Assembly: GCA_046348855.1 (NCBI GenBank)
Contig: JAXMDK010000004.1
Location: forward strand, 62,001-126,000
From: TMP-24 sp046348855
Lineage (GTDB): Bacteria; Pseudomonadota; Alphaproteobacteria; Rhodobacterales; Rhodobacteraceae
Length of the DNA: 64,000 bases
Reading direction: 5' to 3'
Position 1 is the stretch's first letter; each line of letters opens with the position of its first letter. The notes under the pieces were generated by a model. It was given only the letters and a program-made list of their open reading frames with translations, had not been told where the DNA came from and did no database searches. Positions 34,482-41,012 of this stretch are shown here, piece after piece. The position numbers were made by a program, and so were the translations under genes.

Positions 34482-34835
34482 ATGCACGCAAGGCTCGCCA
34501 TCGCCGCGATTGCCGCCACGCTGGCGTTTGCCGGCGCCACCGCCGCTTCGGCTGCCGGAATGCTGACCGACGCCAAGGGCATGACGCTTTACACCTTTGA
34601 CAAGGACACCGGCGGCAAGCCCAGCTGCTACAAGGATTGCGCCGCCAAATGGCCGCCCTACCTGGGCAAGAAGGGCGACGCGATGAAGAAGGACTGGGCG
34701 CTGGTCGACCGCACCGACGGCAAGATGCAATGGACCTATGACGGCAAGCCGCTCTACTTCTACGCCGGCGACAAGGCCAAGGGCGACATGAAGGGCGACG
34801 GCATGGGCGGCAAGTGGCACATCATCAAGGAATAG
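34482..34835 (+). CDS. Exported COG4315-type protein (PF03640-like repeats)
   Basis: A 117-residue exported protein with a cleavable signal (cleavage near TAASAAGM). Two copies of the Y-x-[FWY]-x-x-D pattern (MTLYTFDKD and PLYFYAGDK) are typical of PF03640/COG4315 proteins, along with CYKDCAAKWPP. These proteins are of unknown function and some are linked to copper or electron transfer. It starts at ATG 34482 behind GAGGAGGAACCATC. It is monocistronic, 161 bases after sdhB, in a gap holding only short GC-rich dyads. Confidence 0.85.
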   Translation: MHARLAIAAIAATLAFAGATAASAAGMLTDAKGMTLYTFDKDTGGKPSCYKDCAAKWPPYLGKKGDAMKKDWALVDRTDGKMQWTYDGKPLYFYAGDKAKGDMKGDGMGGKWHIIKE

Positions 34836-34927
34836 CCGGATAGCCCCGCGGGGCGCCGCGATTGCCGTGCCGGGCCGGCCGCGATAGGCTGGTCCGGCCG
34901 CTTCGCATCTGTCCCCTGGGGTCCGCC

Positions 34928-35593
34928 ATGAGCCTGACGCTCTACCTGCATCCGCTCGCCTCGTTCTGCCACAAGGTGCTGATCGCGCTTTATGAAAACG
35001 CCACGCCCTTTCAGGCGGAAACGGTCGATCTGGGCGATGCCGAGGACCGCGCCCGCCATCTGGCCCGCTGGCCGATGGCGAAGATTCCGCTTTTGGACGA
35101 CGCCGGGCGGATCGTGGCCGAGACCAGCATCATCATCGAACATCTCGACCGCCACCATCCTGGCCCGGTGCGGATGATCCCCGATGCGCCCGAGGATGCG
35201 CTCGATGTCCGGCTCTGGGACCGGTTCTTCGACCTCTACGTCAGCCAGCCGGTCCAGAAGATCGTCATCGACCGGCTGCGACCGGAAGGCCAGTCCGACC
35301 CGGCGGGCGTCGCCGAGGCGCGGGCGCTGCTGAGGACTGCCTATGGCGTGATCGAGGCGCGGATGGCGGGCCGCGACTGGGCGGCGGGCGCGGGGTTTTC
35401 GATGGCCGATTGCGCCGCAGCGCCGGCGCTCTTCTACGCCGAAACGCTTGAACGGTTCGATGGCTGCCCGGCCCTTGGCGCCTATTACGAACGGCTGATG
35501 ACCCGGCCCTCGGTGGCGCGCGTCCTGGTTGAGGCCAAGCCCTGGTTCGACCTGTATCCCTACCGCGAGGCGATCCCGGCCCGATTCCTATAG
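34928..35593 (+). CDS. Glutathione S-transferase family protein
   Basis: A 221-residue GST-fold protein. The N-terminal thioredoxin-like domain is TLYLHPLASFCHKVLIALYE with the SFCHK active-site region, MAKIPLLDDAG (cis-proline) and ETSIIIEHLD (glutathione gamma-glutamyl contact). The helical C-terminal domain includes GFSMADCAAAPALFY. The ATG at 34928 begins MSLTLYLHPL. No substrate can be assigned. The gene stands alone between the COG4315-like gene and a regulatory-looking gap. Confidence 0.88.
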   Translation: MSLTLYLHPLASFCHKVLIALYENATPFQAETVDLGDAEDRARHLARWPMAKIPLLDDAGRIVAETSIIIEHLDRHHPGPVRMIPDAPEDALDVRLWDRFFDLYVSQPVQKIVIDRLRPEGQSDPAGVAEARALLRTAYGVIEARMAGRDWAAGAGFSMADCAAAPALFYAETLERFDGCPALGAYYERLMTRPSVARVLVEAKPWFDLYPYREAIPARFL

Positions 35594-35624
35594 GGGACCG
35601 CCGGCGCAGTGGCGATCATGCTGC

Positions 35625-35690
35625 TTTGCAGAAATTTTTCGCCGCAACTGCATTATCGGCTTTCGTGCCGGGGCTGAAACTGCGATAATG
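35625..35690. promoter_or_regulatory. Stacked dyads and candidate -10 box before a 42-residue ORF
   Basis: The AT-richer stretch holds TGCAG (35627-35631) with CTGCA (35648-35652), and a perfect inverted pair CATTATCG (35651-35658) / CGATAATG (35683-35690). GATAAT at 35684-35689 could be a -10 box, but no good -35 lies 17 bases upstream. TGCAGAAATTTTTCGCC resembles GCAGAAAAA motifs near sdh and ccr. Confidence 0.4.
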
Positions 35691-35722
35691 TGCGCATGGG
35701 AGGATCTGAAAAGGATACTGCC

Positions 35723-35851
35723 ATGCCGACGCTTCCCAATCCCCCGCACATCGCCCAACCCCATCCCGCCAGCGCCAGCCGGCCGGCCGCCGGGCCTGAT
35801 CGAGCCTTGACCGTACTCGCTCAGATGTACGCTTATTACGACCGGGGCTGA
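35723..35851 (+). CDS. Very small conserved-looking protein (42 aa)
   Basis: An open frame of 42 codons from ATG 35723 to TGA 35851, with AAGGA at good spacing. The peptide starts MPTLPNPPHIAQPHP. It has a Pro/Ala-rich N-terminal half and ends ALTVLAQMYAYYDRG, a Tyr-rich amphipathic helix. From memory, peptides ending in similar QMYAYY motifs recur in Rhodobacteraceae, which makes this more than a random frame. It has its own dyad-rich upstream region. No function is known. Confidence is limited by the size. Confidence 0.5.
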   Translation: MPTLPNPPHIAQPHPASASRPAAGPDRALTVLAQMYAYYDRG

Positions 35852-35908
35852 ACCGGCCGGGGCTTGGCCAAGGCTTGGTCTCTGCCCGCCTTTGTGCCAC
35901 AAGGCGCC

Positions 35909-36100
35909 ATGCCGCTTCTGTTGCTGGTCCTTCTGGTCGGGGTCTTTACCTACATGTGGTTCGCCCGGCGCGGCCGCACGCTGACGCGCGACTGCCGCTG
36001 GCGCGAGGATCGCACCCTGGGCCAGAACTGCTATCGTTGCGCGGCCTGTGGCGCGACCTGCGAGGGCGAGCCCCGCGATTGCTTGAAGCCGCCCGGTTGA
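35909..36100 (+). CDS. Small membrane protein with C-terminal Cys-rich tail
   Basis: A 63-residue protein. It has one N-terminal hydrophobic segment (MPLLLLVLLVGVFTYMWFA) and then a soluble tail with four of its cysteines in NCYRCAACGATCEG, plus outlying ones. The tail could bind a metal or heme-like group, but this is a guess. The ATG at 35909 is the only reasonable start; GGCGCC precedes it and there is no clear ribosome site, so expression is uncertain. Small proteins of this pattern are, from memory, present in related genomes. Confidence 0.55.
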   Translation: MPLLLLVLLVGVFTYMWFARRGRTLTRDCRWREDRTLGQNCYRCAACGATCEGEPRDCLKPPG

Positions 36101-36151
36101 CGTCGGAGGATGCGCCCGCCACTCTCACGCCGGACCGCCCGCGGAGATGCC

Positions 36152-37018
36152 ATGAAGCCCAGCCACCCCGAAACCCCGGCCCCCGCCGACGCCGAGGCCC
36201 GCCGCGCCGTCGCCCCAGTCGTCTGCTATCCGGTCGACAGCCTTCCCCCCGCCGACATGGGCCTTTACCGCGCCCTGCGCGCCACGCTCACGCCGGCCGG
36301 CGAAGTGCTGGTCCCGCCGCGCCAGGCCCGCACCTTCCGGGTTCCGGCCGGGCAGTTCTTCCGCATCCGCTCGGTCGAGGGGCCGCAGGTGGGCGATCTG
36401 AATCTGTGGAACGCCCATGACCTGTCGGAACGCTTCTATTCCGGCAAGACGCGCGCCCTGCACGGCACGCATCTTTCGACCGGCGACCGGATGTGGTCGT
36501 CGCTGCCCCACCTCAGGCCGATGGCGACGATCACCCATGACACGCTCGACTGGTACGGGTTCGATCGGTTCGGCGGATCGGTCCATGACGTGATCGGCAC
36601 CCGCTGCGATCCCTATACCCACAACCTGCTCAGCCACGGCGGCCAGTATCACCAGTGCTGCCATTCGAACCTGACGCGGGCGCTGGCGGCGGAAACCGGA
36701 CTGCCGTTGCCGCAGGCCGAGCCCCATGTCCATGACGTGCTCAACGTCTTCATGTGCACCGGCTTCACCCGCGACAGCGGCCAATATTTCATGAAGGCCT
36801 CGCCGGTCCGCCCCGGCGACTATCTGGAATTCTTCGCCGAAATCGACCTTCTGGGCGCGTTGTCTGCCTGCCCCGGCGGCGATTGTTCGGCCGAACATTC
36901 CTCCGACGCCGCCCGCTGCCACCCGCTTCTGGTCGAAATCCTCGCCCCCGATCCGGCCCGGCTTACCGGCTGGCGGCCGCCGCCGCCGAACGGCTACGAC
37001 CGTTCGCACGGCACCTGA
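36152..37018 (+). CDS. DUF1989 (urea carboxylase-associated) domain protein
   Basis: A 288-residue DUF1989 protein. Characteristic stretches are VLVPPRQARTFRVPAGQFFRI, VGDLNLWNAHDLSERFY, the metal-site-like TRCDPYTHNLL, QYHQCCHSNL and the end region. DUF1989 proteins are found next to urea carboxylase, and some function in guanidine/ureide degradation or glycine-linked metabolism. No urea genes are nearby here; the next gene is the convergent SHMT-like gene. It starts at ATG 36152. Function unknown. Confidence 0.85.
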   Translation: MKPSHPETPAPADAEARRAVAPVVCYPVDSLPPADMGLYRALRATLTPAGEVLVPPRQARTFRVPAGQFFRIRSVEGPQVGDLNLWNAHDLSERFYSGKTRALHGTHLSTGDRMWSSLPHLRPMATITHDTLDWYGFDRFGGSVHDVIGTRCDPYTHNLLSHGGQYHQCCHSNLTRALAAETGLPLPQAEPHVHDVLNVFMCTGFTRDSGQYFMKASPVRPGDYLEFFAEIDLLGALSACPGGDCSAEHSSDAARCHPLLVEILAPDPARLTGWRPPPPNGYDRSHGT

Positions 37019-37023
37019 CACTT

Positions 37024-37071
37024 TCTGTCCTGAAATATCCTCCGGGGGTGCGGGGGTGGAAAACCCCCGCC
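37024..37071 (-). repeat. Dispersed intergenic repeat, copy 5
   Basis: It lies between the convergent DUF1989 and SHMT-like genes. The perfect hairpin GCGGGGGT-GGAAA-ACCCCCGC (37050-37070) is followed on the minus strand by CCGGAGGATATTTCAGGAC, matching the core of the other copies. Its position suggests a bidirectional terminator. Confidence 0.6.
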
Positions 37072-38394
37072 TCAGGAGTGGACGTAGTGCAGCCCGGTGA
37101 AGGTCCGGCGCAGCGCCGCCACCTCGGGGGCCAGCGCCGCCGGATCGTTCGACCGTAGCGCCAGCGCGATCAGCCGGGCGAGCGTGGGGGCGTCGGCCTC
37201 GGTCACGCCACGGCGGACCAGTTCCGGCGTGCCGAAGCGCAGCCCGTTCAGGTCGCCGGCGACCTCCGCCAGCGGCAGGCCGATGCCGCAGGACAGGAAC
37301 CCGGCGCGGCGCAGGGTCTTTGCCGCCGTCTGGCCGCCGCCGAAGGCCGCGGCTTCCAGCGCGAACTGGTGCGATCCGGTGGCGCCGCGGTCGGCGGCAA
37401 AGACCGGCAGGCCCTCGGCGATCAGCGCCGCCGCCAAGGCTTGCGCCACTCCGATCATCCGGGCGGCGTAGGCCCGGCCGTGGTCGCGCCAGTCCAGCAG
37501 CGTGATCGCCAGCGCCGCCACCCGCCCGGCGTCGAAATTCGCGGTCATGCCGGGAAAGGCGATCCGGTCGAGGTTCCGGGCGATGTCGGCGTCGTTAGTG
37601 ACGATCAGCCCGCCTGCCGGCCCGCCGAGGCTCTTGTAGGTGGACATGGTCATCAGGTGCGCACCTTCGGCCAGGGGATTGACCCATTGGCCGCCAGCGA
37701 TGATCCCGCACTGGTGGGCGGCGTCGAACAACACCTTCGCCCCCACCCGGTCGGCGATGGTGCGCACTTCGCGCACCGGATGGGGGAACAGGTTCAGGCT
37801 GCCGCCCACGGTGATGATCTTCGGCCGCACCTCGGCGGCCAGCTTCGCCAGCCCCGCCAGATCGAGCGTATAGCCGTCGGCATCGACCGGCGCGGCATGG
37901 GTGGTCAGCCCGTAAAGCCCCGCACAGCCGGCCGCATGGTGGGTGACATGCCCGCCGATAGCCGGCGGCGGCGCGATGATCGCGTCGCCCGGCCGGGCCA
38001 GCGCCATGAAGCCGTAAAGGTTGGCCATTGCCCCGGAAAAGACCCGCAGTTCGGCATGGGCGGCGCCGAAGATCTCGCAGGCCAGTTCGGCGGCGATGAC
38101 CTCGACTTCCTCGATCGCCTCCAGCCCCATTTCATACTTGTCGCCCGGATAGCCCAGCGACGGCCGCGCGCCCAGCCCGCGCGACAGGGCTGCTTCGGCG
38201 CGGGGGTTCATCACGTTGGTCGCGGGGTTCAGGTTGAAGCAGTCGCGGTCGTGGATCTCGGCATTGCGGACGATCAGTGCCTCGATCCGGTCGGCGATCC
38301 GGTCGCTGGGGGCGCGGGCGGTTTCATCGGCGATCCGCTGCACGAGCGAGTCGCTGGCTTCGGGCATCCACGGGTGGCGGTGCAAATGGGGCAT
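37072..38394 (-). CDS. Serine hydroxymethyltransferase-like PLP enzyme (divergent paralogue)
   Basis: A 440-residue fold-type I PLP enzyme of the SHMT group. Matches to the SHMT pattern are FNLNPATNVMNPRAEAALS, SLGYPGDKYEMG, SGAMANLYGFMAL, FDAAHQCGIIAGG (Asp-x-Ala-His) and the PLP lysine in STYKSLGGPAGG. Canonical SHMT has THKTLRGPRGG, so this is a paralogue with an altered active-site loop. It may use a modified serine or threonine (such as 2-methylserine) rather than serine. The ATG at 38394 has GGAGAG eight bases upstream; an ATG at 38415 has none. It is divergent from the LysR gene, which probably regulates it. Confidence 0.82.
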   Translation of the reverse strand: MPHLHRHPWMPEASDSLVQRIADETARAPSDRIADRIEALIVRNAEIHDRDCFNLNPATNVMNPRAEAALSRGLGARPSLGYPGDKYEMGLEAIEEVEVIAAELACEIFGAAHAELRVFSGAMANLYGFMALARPGDAIIAPPPAIGGHVTHHAAGCAGLYGLTTHAAPVDADGYTLDLAGLAKLAAEVRPKIITVGGSLNLFPHPVREVRTIADRVGAKVLFDAAHQCGIIAGGQWVNPLAEGAHLMTMSTYKSLGGPAGGLIVTNDADIARNLDRIAFPGMTANFDAGRVAALAITLLDWRDHGRAYAARMIGVAQALAAALIAEGLPVFAADRGATGSHQFALEAAAFGGGQTAAKTLRRAGFLSCGIGLPLAEVAGDLNGLRFGTPELVRRGVTEADAPTLARLIALALRSNDPAALAPEVAALRRTFTGLHYVHS

Positions 38395-38447
38395 GGTCTG
38401 GCTCTCCGGGTTCATGGTGGCAGAGTGGGGGGCGGGGCTGGACAGCA

Positions 38448-38460
38448 CAAATCAGATTTG
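38448..38460. promoter_or_regulatory. Candidate LysR operator between SHMT-like gene and lysR
   Basis: A perfect palindrome, CAAATC-A-GATTTG, in the divergent gap. It lies 34 bases before the LysR ATG. Directly after it, AAATTAGGGCC and AAATTAGGCC form a direct repeat. LysR-type proteins bind such dyads to control the divergent gene, so this is a plausible site. Confidence 0.5.
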
Positions 38461-38493
38461 CAAGAAATTAGGGCCAGAAAAATTAGGCCTTCC

Positions 38494-39366
38494 ATGCCCG
38501 TTGCGCCCCCGCGTCCCAAGACGCCGCCCCTGACCGCCCTGCGCGCCTTCGAGGCGGCGGCGCGCACCGGCGGCTTCGCGGCCGCGGCGGCCGAGCTTGG
38601 TGTCACGGCGGGGGCGGTCGCGGCCCAGGTCAAGGCGCTGGAGGAAAACCTCGGGGCCGAGCTGTTCGACCGGCGGGCGCGCGGCGTGGAGCTGACGGCG
38701 GTCGGGCGGCGCGTGTTGCCGGCGCTGACCGGGGCCTTCGACAGTCTTGGCGAGGCGGTGCAGATCCTGCGGGCCGAGGCCGCGCCGCAGTCGGTGCATA
38801 TCGCGACGTTGCCGGCCATCGCCGACCTGTGGTTGCAGCCGCGTCTGGCGGCGATCCGGGCGGCGCTGCCGGGGGTCAGCCTTTCGGTCACGGCGATGGA
38901 GCGCCCGCCGGACCTGAAGCGGGTTCCGTTCGACCTGAGCCTGTTCTTCCTGCCGCCGGGCGAGGGCAGGGCGCTGGCCGCCGACGTGGTCTATCCGGTC
39001 TGCGCGCCCGGCCTGGCCGACAGGCTGCGCGAACCCGCCGACCTGATGGCGGTCCCCTGCCTGACCGACAGCGCCTGGGCCGGCGACTGGGCGCTGTGGG
39101 CGGCACAGGCCCTGCCGGGCCACGCCTTCACGCCGCGCGGCCCGGTCTTTTCGCTTTATGCGCTGGCGGTGCGCGAGGCGCGGGCGGGCGCCGGCGTGCT
39201 GATGGGACACGAGGCACTGATCGGCCCCGACCTGCGGGCGGGCCGTCTTGTCGCGCCTTTCGCGCAGCGGGTCGTGTTGCCCGGCGTCCTGTCGCTCAGG
39301 ACGATGCGGCCTGCCCGGCCGGGAACCGTGCGGGCGCGGGTGGCCGATCTTCTGTCCGGGCCCTAG
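38494..39366 (+). CDS. LysR family (GcvA-like) transcriptional regulator
   Basis: A 290-residue LysR regulator. The N-terminal winged helix-turn-helix (PPLTALRAFEAAARTGGFAA and AAAELGVTAGAVAAQVKALE) is followed by the linker helix and a periplasmic-binding-like effector domain. The HTH matches the GcvA/TrpI-like subgroup. It is divergent from the SHMT-like gene, with a 99-base gap that carries a perfect palindrome, so it most likely controls that enzyme in response to an amino acid. Its stop overlaps that of convergent deoD in CTAG. The ATG at 38494 begins MPVAPPRPKTPP. Confidence 0.9.
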   Translation: MPVAPPRPKTPPLTALRAFEAAARTGGFAAAAAELGVTAGAVAAQVKALEENLGAELFDRRARGVELTAVGRRVLPALTGAFDSLGEAVQILRAEAAPQSVHIATLPAIADLWLQPRLAAIRAALPGVSLSVTAMERPPDLKRVPFDLSLFFLPPGEGRALAADVVYPVCAPGLADRLREPADLMAVPCLTDSAWAGDWALWAAQALPGHAFTPRGPVFSLYALAVREARAGAGVLMGHEALIGPDLRAGRLVAPFAQRVVLPGVLSLRTMRPARPGTVRARVADLLSGP

Positions 39367-40067
39367 CCGAACGCCGCGCCGAGAGCGATTTCCACCATGT
39401 CGGCAAAGCCCGTCTCGCGGTCGGCGGCGGGCAGGGCTTCGTGGGTCAGGAGGTGATCGGAAATCGTCAGCACCGCCAGCGCCCTTGCGCCGTGGCGGGC
39501 GGCGACCGTGTAAAGCTCCGCCGCCTCCATCTCGACACAGAGGCAGCCGTGGCGGGCCAGCGCCTCGTTCAGGTCGGGCCGTTCGTCGTAGAACACGTCC
39601 GACGAATAGATGCCGCCCACATGCAACGCCGTGCCCTTGGCGCGCCCGGCGGCGACGGCCTTTTCCAGCAGGCCGAAATCGGCGCAGGGGGCGAACTGCA
39701 ATTCGCGGAAGAAGCCGCGCGACGGGGTGGAAAGCGTCGAGGCGGTCATGGCGATCACCACGTCGCGAAGCTTGACCTGCGGCTGCATCGCCCCGGCCGA
39801 GCCGATGCGGATCAGGGTCCTGGCGCCATAATCCCTGATGAGTTCATTGGCATAGATCGACAGGGACGGCATCCCCATGCCCGAGCCGTGGATGGTGACC
39901 CGGTGCCCCTTCCAGGTGCCGGTAAAGCCCAGCATGCCGCGCACCTGGTTGACGCAGACCGCGTCCTTCAGGAATTTCTCCGCCGCCCACCGCGCCCGGT
40001 AGGGGTCGCCCGGCATCAGGACGGTTTCGGCGATCTCGCCGGGTTTCGCGCCGATATGGAAGGTCAT
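39363..40067 (-). CDS. deoD: Purine nucleoside phosphorylase DeoD-type
   Basis: A 234-residue hexameric nucleoside phosphorylase that splits purine nucleosides into base and (deoxy)ribose 1-phosphate. Motifs are PGDPYRARWAAEKFL, GMGMPSLSIYANELI, RIGSAGAM, CVEMEAAELY (ribose binding) and ISDHLL with the catalytic aspartate. It is adjacent to the LysR gene and shares stop-codon bases with it (CTAG). A BmpA-type nucleoside importer 14 kb downstream would supply substrates. The ATG at 40067 is typical (MTFHIGAKPGEIAET). Confidence 0.95.
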   Translation of the reverse strand: MTFHIGAKPGEIAETVLMPGDPYRARWAAEKFLKDAVCVNQVRGMLGFTGTWKGHRVTIHGSGMGMPSLSIYANELIRDYGARTLIRIGSAGAMQPQVKLRDVVIAMTASTLSTPSRGFFRELQFAPCADFGLLEKAVAAGRAKGTALHVGGIYSSDVFYDERPDLNEALARHGCLCVEMEAAELYTVAARHGARALAVLTISDHLLTHEALPAADRETGFADMVEIALGAAFG

Positions 40068-40369
40068 GGGGTCTTCACTCCGCCGGGGTCGGGGCGAGGA
40101 TAGGCGAGGGTTGCGGGAAGGTTAAGGGGGAGCGTGCGGTCGGGCGGCGGCGGAGGGGCAGGGCGCTGGAATTGCTGGGAAATCGGGGGGTGGCGGGCGT
40201 ATGGCTTGCGTCGGGTTTGCGTATGGCATCTGTCCCGACAGGTTGTCGGACGTAGTGAGGCGTTGCCGGTGCCCGAGAAGCGGACGAAGATTGCCAATCT
40301 GGGCATCCTTCTTGCTTACCCGACACACTTCAAGTTACCGTTGTGAGCCAGATTTCCCAGAGGTTGCAT
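40068..40369. other. 302-base gap between deoD and the AT-rich HEPN-like gene
   Basis: The first part (40068-40200) is GC-rich like the chromosome and probably holds the deoD promoter on the minus strand. From about 40280 the composition becomes AT-richer into the following gene. A hairpin CCGACA-GGT-TGTCGG lies near 40236-40250. No clear attachment site, tRNA end or terminal repeat was found at the change in composition. No convincing ORF was found. Confidence 0.45.
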
Positions 40370-40963
40370 ATGCCGGGTAAAATAACAGAGGCAGATCTCA
40401 AGCTTCTCGCCACGCCAGATGCGGAAATAATTGAGAGAAGCGCGGAGTTCTGTTTCGACTGTGATGACTTCAGTGCAAAGATAAGAACTGGGGAGCGTTG
40501 GCAGAAACTGATTCAATGCCATCTGTACCTTGAACATGTTGTAGACCACTTGCTTCGAGACGCGATCCCTTACCCTGAGGAAGTCTTGTTCTCAAGGATG
40601 GCATTCCGTCAGAGACTTGATCTTGCTAGAGCCTTGGACTTACTGCCTTCCGATCTTGTGGCGGCGATAAGGCACATAACAAAAATGCGTAACAATGTTG
40701 CCCACAATCTATCATTTGAAATCGATGATCAAAAAGTAAAAGACTTAGAAAACTGCACGCCTAAACATCTTCGCAAAGCGGTCCTAGCGGGCGGCAATAG
40801 AAAGCACGGTGAAATTCAATTACAAGAGCTACTTGAGGTTATTTTGTTTATGGCTGAGGTCATCAGGCATCGACACATTGCAGATAGGTTACTCGCACGG
40901 AAATCGCAAATCAGGCTTAGAACAGTGCTGGATAAGACACCCGGTGCGCCTTACATTAAATGA
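40370..40963 (+). CDS. Orphan HEPN-motif protein on an AT-rich segment
   Basis: A 197-residue soluble protein (ATG 40370 with AGAGG upstream; GTG 40343 would give 206). Base and codon use are far more AT-rich than any neighbour (AAAATAACAGAGG, AATTGAGAG), pointing to recent transfer. All-helical regions surround HITKMRNNVAHNL, which fits R-x4-H (R107, H112), the signature of HEPN-type ribonucleases. FRQRLDLARALDLLPSDLV just before it resembles the helix pair of MtlR/HEPN families. It could be an RNA-cutting toxin or defence effector. No antitoxin or nucleotidyltransferase partner is adjacent, so its function is unknown. Confidence 0.65.
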   Translation: MPGKITEADLKLLATPDAEIIERSAEFCFDCDDFSAKIRTGERWQKLIQCHLYLEHVVDHLLRDAIPYPEEVLFSRMAFRQRLDLARALDLLPSDLVAAIRHITKMRNNVAHNLSFEIDDQKVKDLENCTPKHLRKAVLAGGNRKHGEIQLQELLEVILFMAEVIRHRHIADRLLARKSQIRLRTVLDKTPGAPYIK

Positions 40964-41012
40964 CGGATAGGGGCTCGCCCTGCCTCTCACGTCCTCAATG
41001 AGACGGCCCCCC

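Noticed and set aside
40200..40980. Possible integrative element borders around the AT-rich gene
   Set aside because: I compared both edges for direct or inverted repeats, tRNA ends and integrase genes and found only short matches such as CCGGTGC, which are expected by chance.
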